From: Hemibagrus wyckioides
Taxonomy: Eukaryota; Chordata; Actinopteri; Siluriformes; Bagridae
Assembly: GCF_019097595.1 (NCBI RefSeq)
Contig: NC_080729.1
Coordinates: 2,964,417 to 3,028,416, forward strand
Length of the DNA stretch: 64,000 nt
Reading direction: 5' to 3'
The notes beneath the pieces are model-generated. The model saw only the letters and a program-made list of their open reading frames with translations, was not told the DNA's origin and did not search any database. Positions 11,500-24,557 of the stretch are shown here, in pieces (position 1 is the first letter of the stretch; the number at the start of each line of letters is the position of its first letter). The translations under genes and the position numbers were made by a program.

Positions 11500-12870
11500 G
11501 TGGGTGGGTCTCTCTCTCTCTCTTGTCAATCACAGCGACACTAGCCAATCATACGCAGGTATGTGGAAGAGAGCTAACGACTTCGCTTTCGCTTTTCCTT
11601 CCTCTCGTTTAACCCTAGATCACACAAAAGAAGGGAAAAGTCTGATCTTGTGAAATGTTGTGTTTATCCGCTCTAAAAACTAAAAAGGCTCTGTTTTTTT
11701 AATTCGTTCCAATGTCTGTGGAACAACAGGAGGATTTTTAACAAACAGCGGATTTTCGCACCCAGCAAGACGGCCGACAAGTAACACCAAGCTGACAGCC
11801 TCGAATACAAAAAAAAACCCAACTTTTTATTATTTCTCACGGAAAGCGAGTGGGGGGGGCCTGAAATAAAAACTGGCACAGCAACCCACAATTTAACGGT
11901 GTGCTTGTTTGATTAGCCGATCCAGCGCCCTGCAGCCATCCTCGCAAATCTCTGATGTCTGCACACATCCAAAGGCGCTCGCACGGATTCCTCTGACTGA
12001 CGGTTTTTATAGAAAAACGCTGATTTCCCCGCAGTCTACAGCGGCATCGCGCGGAGCTTTAATTACCTCCGGCTGTATTTGATCAGGTTTATTTCCGATC
12101 AGTCTCGATCCCACCGCTCTGTTGTTCGACGCTCGGCTGATCAGGAGCGCGAGCGAGCTGGACCGCGGCACTTTTAACGAGCTACCTTGAGTGATTTAGT
12201 GGGTGTCGAGTTTTTCAGATGCGAAACGACGGCTAGCTCGATCATGATCGCGTCATGCAACAGGATTGCTTAGCCTTCATTTATTATTGTGTCTCATTAT
12301 CAGACTTCAGACTACAGAGTAGCCGTTAGCGAACACTCTACAACCTGAAGCCATTTGCAATCTCGGTGCCGTTTTTTCTGAGGAGCTCCTCAAAATCCTG
12401 AGGAGAATTTGGATAGATGTGGGATATTTATTCGGTAAAATAGAAAGAGAGAAGCGCTAATGGGTCTTCCTTCGCGCCTCAGAAATGGCCACTTGTAGCA
12501 AAATAGCAGAAAGAGAATTTCTCAACACTCAATCCTGGCAGAAGGAACATCGTGCCTCGTTTATCTTCAGTTTATTTATTTTTTTATAGTAAAGTTGTGT
12601 GTTAAGGTTTTTGGTGGAACTGAATTCTCTCCGTAGTAAAAAAAACAAAGTTAGAAAACGTCTTACTTCATTCTCGTGTGCATACAGCCACAAGCACCTA
12701 CTCTTATACGCTAATATGTGGTTTACGTTTAGCCGTTCTCACATACTGTAAAAAAAAAAAAAAAATGAAGCTCTCAGTGAGATGAAAACAACAAAATGGC
12801 GACCAAATTATGAATCATGGCCACTAATGCAGCTCTGCCACTGCAGCGAAATCTAACCTCTAAGCTACTA
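11500..12870. promoter_or_regulatory. Intergenic; candidate conserved block at about 11,920-12,240
   Basis: The 11,920-12,240 part is balanced in composition, free of repeats and contains TTTAATTACC and GATTAGCCGATC homeodomain-like words, the texture of a vertebrate non-coding conserved element. The rest is AT-rich unique sequence. No exon is seen. Confidence 0.22.
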
Positions 12871-12876
12871 CAGGGA

Positions 12877-13042
12877 TGTGGTGGCTTTATGGGAAAGGTG
12901 TTGGACTACTGGTCAGAAGGTTGTGGTTTAAATCTGCCCCTGCTGGGCCCTTGAGCAAGGCCCTTAACCCTCAACTGCTCAGTTGCGAAAAATGTAAGTC
13001 ACTCTGGAAAATGGCGTCTGCCAAATGCCGTAAATGTAAATG
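12877..13042 (+). mobile_element. tRNA-derived SINE (full-length-like)
   Basis: It begins with GTGGCTTTATGGGAAAGGTG (A-box region), then TTGTGGTTTAAATCTGCCCC (decayed B-box region), GGGCCCTTGAGCAAGGCCCT, TTAACCCTCAACTGCTCAG, and ends with the LINE-like tail GTAAGTCACTCTGGAAAATG...GCCGTAAATGTAAATG. The module order (tRNA head, core, L2-type tail) is the standard architecture of a widespread fish SINE. It is transcribed left to right. Confidence 0.85.
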
Positions 13043-13690
13043 AGTCGTCTACCACAGACACACTATAACTCTTCCTCCTTTTCGAGGGTGCCATTACTTT
13101 TGTCCCGATTGAACGGCTAGTCTCTTTTGTCTCGCTTTATCGATTTGTTTTGAAATGTTTTTTTCTTTCAGGTCGTTACTAATTACAAAACAATTACCGA
13201 ATGAAGGGTTTATTAAGTGGGACTGTTTTACAGCATGGGATTGATGCAACTATAAACGGATTAAAAAAAAACCCTACTAATGATGTCATACAGTTATTCA
13301 AATTGAGGCAAAAATACTCAACTTCCTGTCTGCTTCACCACCGCTTTTGTTTTTTTTTCCTCTGGAAGCACAACACAGAGTGTTTTATTCCTTTTAAAAT
13401 GGAAAATGGACTATTCCATGACTTTTTATGGAATACAGAAATAATATATATCATGTAAAAATTCTCTCGTTTCACTTCAAACCACATACAGGAAATGTAC
13501 TGATTGGACAGGAAATGTATCGACTGGACGTTCAGATAAATGTGCCTCCTCATCTAACACGACACCACTTTTCAGAAGGTCTAGCAGACTCGTGATTGGA
13601 GGATTTTGAGTGAAGACTTGTCTGAAAAGGCCTGGTGATCTCGGCCTGATTGCACTCTTGTGTGCCAGGCTCTGATTTACCCACATGCCA
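13043..13690. other. Intergenic, no gene seen
   Basis: Unique AT-rich sequence. Open frames are short and without recognisable products. Confidence 0.5.
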
Positions 13691-14030
13691 TTTCATCCTG
13701 GACCATTTTTTAGCTTTATTTCATCTACCCGAGCCTCTTGCTCCTCTCTTATTACGGCTGTTATTCATCTAGGGATTGATTTTTCCTCCCTGCTCGCTGT
13801 AATGCTTTATTGGCTAAACATTTAATGCTGTAGGATTCACATTCAATCGAGCTTGTAACAGCATGCTGATTGTAGTTTTAAGAATGCATGCCGTACGTGG
13901 CCCATATTGATTAAGTTACATGGAAGAGAAGACGGTGCCATGAATATACGCTCGTAAAAGCGTCGTTCCGGAGGCACGCGGCCAAGCCGGGTAATGAGGC
14001 GAGTTAAAATGAGGCGGGGTTTCGGCGTCT
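13690..14030. promoter_or_regulatory. Candidate conserved non-coding block
   Basis: Repeat-free sequence with ATTCATCTAGGGATTGATTT, GCTTTATTGGCTAAACATTT and CCCATATTGATTAAG motifs (homeodomain, Fox and CCAAT-like words). No exon features. Assignment as a conserved element rests on texture only. Confidence 0.28.
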
Positions 14031-14047
14031 GAAATTCCTGAATGGAA

Positions 14048-14070
14048 TGTGTGTGTGTGTGTGTGTGTGT
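14048..14070. repeat. (TG)n microsatellite; a second lies at 14,344-14,367
   Basis: Two short TG runs separated by AT-rich sequence. Confidence 0.85.
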
Positions 14071-14589
14071 GAAGTCAAAAAGTGAAAACAGTGAAAGTCA
14101 GAATACACACCTGCTCGAGTCTGAGCTCTGTGTTCAGAGCATTACGATCATTTGTGTGTCAGATTTAAAGGTGGAGAATTTTTCTTAAGCAGAAGTAGAT
14201 GAAGAAGAAGGACCTGACTTTACACCTCTAAAAAAAAAAAATCAGGGATAGAAAATGCTGACTGAAGAGGCAAACGGCATTTATATCTTTGCACTCAAAT
14301 ACAATAAAAGCACTTTAAATATGAAAATGACTAATATATACAGGTGTGTGTGTGTGTGTGTGTGTGTTTATCATGTGTGTGTATGATAAAACATCATTTG
14401 TGTTCTATCACAAAAAATGTTTGTGTGTGTGTGTACTACAAAAACATGAATCCCACATGATTATGAAGACATCTCTGTTTTTCACCTAATTCTACCCCAT
14501 GTAGTTAAATCCAGCGATTAATCCCGTGCCTGAGTCTGATTCTGATCCTTTTTTGTACCAACTGACTTCAAATATCTACAAAATCTTCA

Positions 14590-15960
14590 ATATTTAGACA
14601 AGAAACGTCAGTGAGACGAGCAGAAACCTCGCCTGGCTTTTTCTCCATTCATCCTTTTGTTTTTTACTTCAGCTCCATTCGAGTGAGCAAGACTTTTTGT
14701 TCATCAGCGGCGCTGATTGAATCACGTTCAGCTCCAATAAGCAGAGCGTGTGATGGAGAGACGGCTGGAGAGGAGCTGAGGAGAAATGGGTTAAGTGCTG
14801 TGGGTTTAATGGAAGACGGTGCGAGAGAGAGATATCCTCTCTCTCTCAGTGCCGCTTTGATGGCGCATCTCACGCTGCGTGTTTTTCAGCAGCCTAAATT
14901 TTTAGCTTTACAGTGGGCCGCCTTTGCCCACCTCGACGTGAGTCCTTTCTCAGAAACGCGCCCCCTTTTACCAAGGTACTCTAACGAGCCGTCGTTTTTC
15001 AGACGCCTTCAATCATTATTAGGCGCCCGAAAAACCTGCACCCAATAGCGCGACTCTCTCCGAGGAGGGTTTTTCTCGAAATGAGAATTTTCTGTCAAGC
15101 CCTGAAAGCTTTGCATGCAAACCTAGGTCTCTATCTCGATAAAGGAGTCGAGTTGTCAGGCAGGTACGAGAAAAAGAGCAAGCTGTGTTCACCAAACCAT
15201 TAAATTGCGAGGACTGCGGAATAGCAGCACCGGCGCCTCCTGGCATGATGGCCAAATTTTTTTTTTAGAACAAAGGCAGGCTTCTTGTCCCTTAAAAGAT
15301 ACCTCGGACCAATCGAGCGGCGCATGAAGCGCACCCTGGCGCAGACCTATCAAATGTCGCAATTATAATAAGGACCATTCATCAAAGCAACAGCGGCTTT
15401 CCGGAAACGCTGGGAACGCCGCGTTCTGCTACAACTCCGTGACCTTCATTAGCATGGCAGCTCCTGTACACCAGACTGACAATATCGAGGAGCTAATTGC
15501 GGCAAACTTCTCACGAAACAACATGTTTTGGAATCAGGGACGTCTCTGCTACTTTGGTAAGCGAACTTTTTTAATGAACCCCGACACAGCTGAATTCACC
15601 TGTACTTTGCATCTGATATTATGCAGTTATAATAACATGTTTATCCTGCAGCGCTGGAAGCATTTGCCATGCACGCTGTTCAAAGGCAACGTTTCTGCCG
15701 CTAATTCCCTGTCCTTTCAAACGTCGCTCTGTGTGTTAATGCTGTTCGCGTGGGCTCAAAACGTCAGCTCAGATGAAACGCCGGGACGTCCCCAGTGTGC
15801 TCCGCACCCACCCACACGGCCTTACCTGCTCCTCCTCGGCGAGGGTGGGAGGTCCACCTGTCATTTCCGCCTCGACACTCGTTCCCCAGACTCCTCCTGC
15901 GGCTTCATTATGCTGCCTCCTCTCTGTCTCTTTTGCATATCTATCGTCTCTTTTTTGTGA
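14590..15960. promoter_or_regulatory. Candidate conserved non-coding cluster
   Basis: About 1.3 kb of balanced-composition, repeat-free DNA. Several overlapping open frames of 60-170 codons occur on both strands, but none has a recognisable domain, plausible splice context or homologue I know. Frames open on both strands at once are expected of non-coding sequence with few TA-rich words. Motifs include AATCATTATTAGGCG, TTCATTAGCATGG and GAGGAGCTAATTGCGG. I interpret it as regulatory-type DNA with low certainty. Confidence 0.25.
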
Positions 15961-16655
15961 TTGTGCAAGAGGTCGACATAAAATTCCCTTTTTGTTACTT
16001 CACTTCTTCGGATTATGCGGCCTGCCGTCCGCGGGCCAGACTATTCTCATGCGCATGTATGATCTCTGGAAACCTTTAGGATATTTTATTCTGATGTCCA
16101 AACCAAGTGCTTTGCTTCCTCAGATCAGCCGTCGGTCAGCTATGATGCAGAACTGAGTAAATAAGATAGTTAGCTAAGAGGGGTTGATTTCTCTGAATGT
16201 GTGTAGGTGACTAGATAAATGTAACATCCTGACCAGCAACGCTCCCAACAGACTGCCCGAGAGAACTCTCAACCAAGTTCTAGGACTTTTGGGTCAAAGT
16301 CACTTCCCGGGTCAAAGTTTCTTCAGGGACATGAAGAACTGTTCCTCTGAAATTTAGCAAGCCTTGTTATTCCTTGTATTTTTGGTCTACGTGTGTGACC
16401 TCGCTTCATTTTCTCCTTGTTTGATTTCTTTCTGGTTTTGTTTGCTTTTCAGGTATTCTCATCTTTCGGTTTAGTTTTCTGCCTTACAATTTGGATTTGT
16501 TTGCTAAGCATTAAAGCTGCATATAGATCTTTGTTCCACCGTGTCTGGAAGTTCATTACAAGGAGTTCATATCACCTTTTGGACTCAAGCTTGTTTTTCT
16601 GTCTTGAAGGTTTCCAGGTCAAGCCAAGCTGCACTCGTGTCAGGAGTTTGGGAGG
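15961..16655. other. Intergenic, no gene seen
   Basis: Unique sequence, T-rich between 16,390 and 16,620, without exon structure. Confidence 0.5.
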
Positions 16656-16659
16656 CTGC

Positions 16660-16935
16660 TTAATTCTGAAATCAGTCCATCTATCCATCCATCTTCTGTA
16701 TCTACACAGGGTTCTGAGGAGCCTGGAATCTATCCCATGGGACTCCTGGATGGGGTACCATCTCATACAGATGTGAATTTGCCTACTCTATGGACTTAGG
16801 AGAACCCTGAGGAAACCCCCAAGCACAGGAAGAACATGCAAACTCCACACACACACACAGGATGGAGCTAGGAATCAAACCACCAAACCTCGAGGTACAA
16901 GGCTGTAGGTTCTGACCACTAAACCACCACACTTT
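16660..16935 (-). mobile_element. Fish LINE/SINE tail-like repeat, copy 2
   Basis: In reverse orientation to the 10.2-kb copy. It starts at an (ATCC)n tail (CATCTATCCATCCATC) and continues through TACACAGGGTTCTGAGGAGC, GGGGTACCATCTCATACAG, GAGAACCCTGAGGAAACCCC, AACATGCAAACTCCACACAC and AGGAATCAAACCACC. These are hallmarks of the same common teleost repeat. Confidence 0.62.
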
Positions 16936-17631
16936 CCCATCCTGAAAACCATGAAATATATTTCTGTTTAAATATTTGTGGTGATTCTGTTGCTAAACTG
17001 CTGAAAGGCTGAAAGTTCCAGAATGCAATGCAACTATATGATGGTAGTTAGCTTGTTAGCAAGCTACAAGATGATGAGTGCAATGCTGGGATTAGCGTGA
17101 AAGTTAGCATAAGAGTAGAGATGAGTAGGTGAGAGAGCTGGACGGACTAAATAAAGCTCTGCCGCATCACTTTCTTGTAACAGGCATACAGCCAGGGATT
17201 AACCCCACTGCACCACTGTCAGCAGGTGGAACGGCATTGTGGGTAATGTAGGAAACTTGAAATGCTCGACTAAACTCGGGGGAAAAAAAAGTCAACTCAA
17301 AGAATTTAATCATGATGACGATATGAGTGATGTAAGCCGGAATCATTCTTTTTCTCAAGTCTCAAGACGATCGTGATCTTTTGTGGTTTGGGGAAGAATC
17401 CTGGAAGATGTAGCACCTTAGCTTTTTGTTCAGATTTAGCTCCAGGTGCTGAAGTGTTCTCCAGGATGAGATGTCTGGCAGTCATGCTGAGATCTAAGAA
17501 AAAAAAATACCTCAGTCTCTCTGATGGTGGAGAGGAGAAGATGATTTGGGTGGCACACAACACAATACAACACAAGACTGGAATGGAAGAAGAAGCCATG
17601 TCAAGATGTGACACATGCCTTAGAAATGGGG

Positions 17632-17634
<3 letters not shown>
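16936..17634. other. Intergenic, no gene seen
   Basis: Unique sequence without recognised coding or repeat structure. Confidence 0.5.
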
Positions 17635-17680
<46 letters not shown>

Positions 17681-17975
17681 GAAGAGAGATGAACAGCGAG
17701 CCTTGAGGGACACTGCTGGAATATCTGCATGGAGCTGATCTGTGGAGGCTGAATATAAGCATCTCATTAGTTATGAGGAAAACTTCTGACATGGTGAGTC
17801 AGGATTTCAGGGATTTTATGGTGTTTGATGTAGAATTGCAGTTCTGTTTGTATCTTTGTGTAGAATTGTAAATGAAAGAACCATTCTGAAGAAAAAGAAA
17901 AAGAGAGATAAAGAGAGAGAGACATAGAGAAACAGAGAGACACCCAGACAGACACACCCAGACAGACAGACAGAC

Positions 17976-18020
<45 letters not shown>

Positions 18021-18058
18021 CAAACAGGCATACAGAGACATACAGACAGATAGAGAGA

Positions 18059-18139
<81 letters not shown>

Positions 18140-18305
18140 CTACAACTGTAATGAAAGAACTATTCTGAAGAGAAAGAAAGAGAGGGGGGGTTAGAGAAAG
18201 AGACATAGAGAGAGAAAGACAGACACACAGACATAGAGAGGGAGAGAGAGAGATCTTTTAAATTCCCACTGCTTTAATCCATGGTGTAGAGAGAGAGAGA
18301 GAGAG

Positions 18306-18345
<40 letters not shown>
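17635..18345. repeat. Compound microsatellite cluster: (GA)n, (CAGA)n, (TA)n, (TG)n
   Basis: (GA)n at 17,635-17,676, a GA/CAGA-rich stretch at 17,890-18,060, (TA)n at 18,062-18,111 directly joined to (TG)n at 18,112-18,139, further GAGA at 18,180-18,260 and (GA)n(GT)n at 18,288-18,343. The unique segment at 17,840-17,900 (AGAATTGTAAATGAAAGAAC, CATTCTGAAGAAAAAG) recurs diverged at 18,140-18,185, so the cluster includes an ancient tandem duplication of about 0.28 kb. Open frames here are repeat artefacts. Confidence 0.85.
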
Positions 18346-18348
<3 letters not shown>

Positions 18349-19375
18349 GATGTGAAAACCGTGGTATGATATTCAAAAAACAAGGTGGGATCGGTCACAC
18401 ACTCGAGCAAACATCACACAATAGCGTGTCAACATTTAAAACGATGCTCTGTTTCTTATTCTGTTTTATTTCTCTCTCTTTTTCACCCATCTTAGTTTCT
18501 GGTTAATTAAAAATAAATAAATAAATAAATAAAAGAAGATTAAAAAAATGAGCTAAAGATTCAATAGCTATAGAATCTGCTAAAGAAACTGGAAAAGACC
18601 AAAGATCAAAGACCTTGGTTTGGTTCATAAAATTACAACAAAAAATAATTGAGAATAAATCTGGAGTTTGGGTTAATTTTGCTGAACGAGTTTTGGAAAA
18701 AAAAAATATTCTGGGAAGGGCGGGGCTACGAGGCGCTAAAACTGGATGAGAAAACGTTTTTAAGATGGCCAACGACACTCTGGTGGACACGACGCCCACG
18801 TTATACAAACGGCTTTAAATTATCAGACACATGTTGTGTGATTTATTTTTCAGAATAAATATTAGCCATGTTGTGTGTGACATCATTGATTGGCATCGAC
18901 TGAGAAACAGCTTAGCTAAAAAAACCTTTTTGTTCCATTTGATCATTCATAAGCTAAACGATAGCGTACAGAGTGCGTAGTGGAAGTGTGAAGTGTACTT
19001 ATTAAGGACGTCATCTGAGACGCGGCCACAGCGTGTCTTTTGTTCTGTGAAAATAAAATCCTGCAGAAAAATGAAAGAATTTTCCGGGGATGTCATGAGA
19101 CGAGTGTTTTCTGCAGCACTCCTGACCTACTTTCCGCTCCACGCTGAAGCTCTTAAAGCACAGAAGTTTGAGAAGGAGTCAAGGGTGGAATTGAAGAAGA
19201 AATCTTGAAATTCGAAGAAAACTGTTGTCGTGTATAAAGCTATAAAATTAAACATAGCGTAAGTATCGTGACGACCTCAGCAGTTAGCAGTAGCGCTTAT
19301 CTTAACGAGGAAAAACGAGCACGAGATCTGAATTAAATTTAGCGTACATATCAACACAGGTGGACGCAATTAACC
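18346..19375. other. Intergenic, no gene seen
   Basis: AT-rich unique sequence with a short (AATA)n at about 18,508-18,532. No exon identified. Confidence 0.5.
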
Positions 19376-19735
19376 CTCGCCAACCGTGTGGCTTATGTAG
19401 CAGCGCGTGGGTGTGTACGATTTCCGCAAAGGCAATTGGGATGTGTTAGCTTTTGTCGCTCTTGTGATTCGCTCTAATGGCTAATTAGACGGCGCCATGC
19501 CTCCGTGCTTACTGGGTTACCAGGCAACCGGACCGCAGGGGCACCGGTGAGATTAGCAGGTCGGTGTTACCCTCGTGCACCGGCTCCTCAGCAGGCTCAC
19601 TTCTTTCCTCTGCAGCTGTGAGAAGCAGGGGTGAGCTAACACACTCCTTCTACACCTCCTGCTTGTGAGAGGAGCTCGAGAACACGTGCTCGGCCCCTGA
19701 CCGCGCGAGCCGGGAGACGTGGAGGGAAAATATAG
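19376..19735. promoter_or_regulatory. Candidate regulatory block with an X-box (RFX) motif
   Basis: GC-richer, repeat-free block. Positions 19,516-19,528 read GTTACCAGGCAAC, which fits the RFX X-box consensus (RYYNYY, 1-3 bases, RRNRAC) exactly with a 1-bp spacer. TGGCTAATTAGAC just upstream is a homeodomain-type word. No promoter or exon is evident nearby. Confidence 0.35.
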
Positions 19736-19789
19736 AACTTGCTGTCACGTGGTCTAATCAGTCGAACGTCTCAGGCTTCAAAAACACAC

Positions 19790-20755
19790 ACAAAAAATGG
19801 TTTATTAACTACTTTAGAACCTTGTTTAGTAACTACTTTAGAAACTGGTATAGAAACAGGTTTAGTTACTCTTTTAGAAATTGGTTTAGTGACTGGTTTA
19901 GAAATTCATTTTAGTAACTGTTTTAGAAACTGGATGAGAAACTGATTTAGAAAATGGTTCAGTAACTGGTTTAGAAATACATTTTAGAAACGGATTTAGT
20001 ATCTGGTTTAGTATCTGGCTCAGAAATTCATTTTACTAACTTGTTTAGAAACTGGTTTAGAAACAGATTTAAAAATTCATTTAAGTAACTGGTTTAGAAA
20101 CTGTTTAAGTAACTGATTTAAAAACTGGCTTAGGAAAAGGTTTAAAACTTGGTTTAGTAACTGGTTTAGACACAGTCTGAGAAATTGGTTTAGTAACTGC
20201 TTTAGAAATTCATTTTAGTAACTGGTTTAGAAATTCATTTTAGTAATTATTTTAGAAACTGATTTAGAAACTGGATTAGAAACTGCTTCAGTATCTGGTT
20301 TAGTAACTGGTTTAGAAATTCATTTAAGTGACTAGTTTAGAAACTGGTTTAGAAACAGGTTTAGAAATTGGTTAAGTAGCTGGTTTAGAAATCCGTTTAA
20401 GTAACTGGTTTAGAAACTGTTTTAGTAATTGGTTTAGAAATTAATGGAACTTGGATGCTTAGAAAGCAGGTTTGAAAAAATTTTCAGCAATTGGTTTAAA
20501 ATTCATTTTAGTAACGGGTTGTGAAACTGGATCAGTAACTGGTTTAGAAATTTATTTTAGTAACTGGTTCAGAAACAGGTTAATAAATTGGTTTAGTAAG
20601 TGGTTTAGAAATTCATTTTAACAATTGATTTAGAAACTGGTTTAGTAAGAGGTCTAGTAACTGGTTTAGAAACAGGTTTAGTAACTGTTTTAGAAATTGG
20701 TTCAGTAACTGGTTTAGAATTTCATTTTAGTAACTGGTTTAGAAAGTGGTACTTT
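19790..20755. repeat. Minisatellite, about 13-bp unit (AACTGGTTTAGAA/TA)
   Basis: Nearly 1 kb built from AACTGGTTTAGAA and AACTGGTTTAGTA units, interspersed with AATTCATTTTAGT variants. Dozens of diverged units occur in one orientation. No coding capacity beyond a 68-codon repeat artefact at its start. Confidence 0.9.
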
Positions 20756-21480
20756 ACAGTGTTGACTCTTTATTTAGTGTGTTTACTATTTATGTTTGGT
20801 GTGCATCTTGAACGCGATAGACATTATAGAGTGAGTTAGCTGGAAATTTACGCATCTTGCTAACCTTCTAACAAATCTTGAAGTGTTCCATCTGTTTTAT
20901 GAAGGTTGTCATTAATAAAAATCTAAAGTGATGTCACAATAGATAATCAAATAATAGATAACTATAGATAATCAAACGTGTGTAGAAGTATAAAATGTGG
21001 AGCAACCGCGTCTGATTCGATCCTTTTTCATCCTTTTCCCAAAATGACTAGCGTCGACAAAATCCATCTGTATCAATTCATCCAGGAAGTGATTACGTGC
21101 ACTGAATCTCAGGCCGGAATCTTCCATGTCCTAGCACTAAGCTTCATCCTGTGAGCGCGTGACACTGATCAAACACGAGAGATGCGGAAGATAAAATGCT
21201 AATACGCCGCAGAAATGAACGGAACGACGCTAACAACACTTGAAAGCTAGTAGATATCAATTAACGTTAAGTGGCTGAGTTCCCTGTGAGCGGTCATTCA
21301 TCGCTAGCCGGATTAACTCGCAGTTATTATTATTTTTTGCGTGTAACATTTTTTCAATAAGAGCAGTCAACTTCTAGCGATAAGGAAATTATTAACATTT
21401 TAATCAGCGTTTTTTTCCCCATTATTCTCTTCAGCAAGAGCAAATGATTTAAAATAAAAAAAACGTGACCTGTTAGCCGT
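20756..21480. other. Intergenic, no gene seen
   Basis: Unique AT-rich sequence, no exon or repeat unit recognised. Confidence 0.5.
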
Positions 21481-21870
21481 AGCATCGCGTGCTCATGCCA
21501 GAGCCTCGTGCCTGACCGCTGGAGGTGAACCTGCAGGAAGGAGGTTCATCCCTGTTTGGGTTGCATCTCCGCTGCCCTGGCGAGCCGTTTGAGGCTAATT
21601 AAAGCGAAAAGCAGATTTACGGGTGTGCTCGCTGCTGTCACTTTCACTCCACAGCCTGGCCTGTGACTTTCACCTTGAGGGATTGGTGCCTGTTAGTCAC
21701 GGCTCTCGCGGCGATGAACTCTCTCAGGCTAACCTTCTCTCCACCTTCTCTCCTATAGCTAAAAAAGAAACTTTTTCTCCTGTGCAGGTTGATCTGAGGA
21801 GCTTGTGATCCAGGCAACATCACCACGAGAACGATACGGTTAATTAAAGCAGACATGATGCTCCAAGAAA
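21480..21870. promoter_or_regulatory. Candidate conserved non-coding block
   Basis: Balanced composition, repeat-free, with GAGGCTAATTAAAGCG and GGTTAATTAAAGCAG homeodomain-like words. No splice-bounded exon is visible. Low-confidence call. Confidence 0.25.
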
Positions 21871-21883
21871 ATATATGTGTGTA

Positions 21884-22552
<669 letters not shown>

Positions 22553-22558
22553 TATATA

Positions 22559-22623
<65 letters not shown>
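22553..22623. repeat. (TA)n microsatellite, right flank of the transposon
   Basis: About 70 bp of TA units, probably the continuation of the run left of the element. Confidence 0.9.
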
Positions 22624-22626
<3 letters not shown>

Positions 22627-23485
22627 CTGTATCTTAATTCTATGATTGATTTTGCACTAAAGATGGAAAATAGAGAATGTAATGTGGTGTAATGCCATAA
22701 TAATAAGTTAAAAAACATGTATGATCTGTTTGCTTTTTTTCTTTTTCCTCTACTCCTTAATTCTGATCTTTGAGCTGTGATGGATCAGCGTGAACTCCTC
22801 CTACTGTGAACTTGCTTTAGTGTCTCAGATAGAGCATGTGCGATTTGCGTGTGTGTGTGTGTGTGTGTGTGTACATAATGCATGGTGTGTGTATGTGGGT
22901 GTATGTGGGAAGAAATGCTTCTTAAATCTCCTGATGTTCTTTTACACTTTAATGCACATCTGCATTAACATCTGCGTCCAGCGACCCGGCTTTAATAACT
23001 CACTGGCGCAAAACAAAAGAACACGGCAATTTCGTTTTTAACGTCTTCTTCGGAGAAATGTTTCCGTTCTGTGGAGGTGATGGGAACAGATGCGTCACCT
23101 GCAGTCTTCCTCTGAGAGAAGTGAGAAGAAAGCGCAATAAGAGCAGAGATTAACACGAGGCGTGTTCGTGATGTAAACGTCTGAGACTGAACATGTTCAG
23201 GGCGATGCAGACATCGTTCCACGCCTCGTTAATTATCCGTATGCATCGTTTTGTCTTTATTTTTATTGTGCATTTGTATTGTGGTGAAGGACAACGGGAG
23301 AAATTTGGCCTGTCTGTTTTGTGAATAAAGACTTTTTAGATTTACACCAGCGTGAAAAAAAAAAACTTTTTAAGGACGGTCTTTTGGGGTAATAAAGACA
23401 TTCACAAAAAGCCGATAAAATGGATCCTTTTCCCCCTCAAATTCCATTTTTATTATTTTTTTTTTTTTTTTCACATTTTGATCGT
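22624..23485. other. Intergenic with (GT)n near 22,850-22,872
   Basis: Unique sequence and a poly-T run at 23,459. No exon recognised. Confidence 0.5.
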
Positions 23486-23909
23486 CAGTGGCGGACTGTC
23501 AGGGTCAGCAAGGCTTTCTCTGCTGGCCTAAAAAGCAGTGATCTGAATCACTGACTTGAATTTTAATATATTTAATATATTTTTCCATGAATGTGTATTA
23601 AATTATTCCCAATAGTCTATTCTCTACATTTCATAGCTTTTCTCTCGGTTGCACTGCTTCCAGTAGTGTATATTTATGATAAGAGTATTTATCCAATCAT
23701 ATTTCAGCCAGTGGATGACATCATGTGTTGCCAGGGTGAAAGAAATCTGCCTTAAGGCCTTCAGAGTCAATAGTGCAGGAGCTTAAAATAAGTGGCAATG
23801 AAACCTTAACCAATCAGATTTCAAGTTGGCGTCACTGGGGCCATCTAGCAGGCATACGATTACGTCAGCAATTTCCCGTCCTTCAGCTGGATAATTGGAG
23901 TAGTCAGAG

Positions 23910-23916
<7 letters not shown>

Positions 23917-23966
<50 letters not shown>

Positions 23967-23990
23967 TATATAGATATATAGATATATAAT
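23917..23990. repeat. (TA)n microsatellite
   Basis: TA units ending in TATAGATA variants. Confidence 0.9.
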
Positions 23991-24092
23991 AAAATAAAAT
24001 GGACAATTCCTTGTGAGGTGTGAAATACTGTAGCCTAATTTCTTTTTTACTTTGCTATTTAATGGTTGATTAGTATCTATTGCCGTGGCATC

Positions 24093-24557
24093 CAGGGGTG
24101 ATTCTAGACTTTTCATTTATGGGGTCTCAGCCCCTAATGAGGGTAAAATGGTAAAAAATAAATAAATAAATAAAATAAAATAAAGGTTTGACTAACAGGG
24201 TAGGATGGTAAACTTATTGCAGCATTCCACTGTATTAAACAGATGTGTGTAACATTTGAGTACTGAACAAGCCAAATACGAGTCTTCCTGATCACACACA
24301 CACACACACACACACTCACACACACACACACACACAGACACTTGTCCTCTGATCCTAGCTTTGCAACGCTGCGGTCTGCGGATTGAAGAACTCACTGAAA
24401 GATGGGGAGGAGCCGAAGTCTGTCACCGTTTTCATATAAAATTTAAAGGGGACTGAGGAGATCACCAATTTGTGTAGAGTTTATGGAGAATCTCAGAGTT
24501 TTAGGAGGCCTGAGTAGAAATGTTAGCCCCCCTAAAAATGGCCTAGCGACGCCCATG
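24093..24557. mobile_element. hAT-like non-autonomous element nested in the outer one
   Basis: The left end CAGGGGTGATTCTAGAC and the right end (reverse complement CATGGGCGTCGCTAGGC) are imperfect inverted repeats, followed inward by GGGGTCTCAGCCCC and, on the other side, GGGGGGCTAAC. The flanking octamers GTGGCATC (24,085-24,092) and GTGGTGTC (24,558-24,565) match at 6 of 8 positions and look like a decayed 8-bp target duplication, the hAT hallmark. A (CA)n run lies inside (24,293-24,336). There is no transposase gene. Confidence 0.65.

Noticed and set aside
14611..15048. 145-codon open frame
   Set aside because: Opposite-strand frames are equally open and the translation has no motif.
15439..15960. 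173-codon open frame as a possible gene
   Set aside because: No recognisable domain, several frames open at once on the same DNA, and no splice or promoter context. More likely non-coding sequence with few stops.
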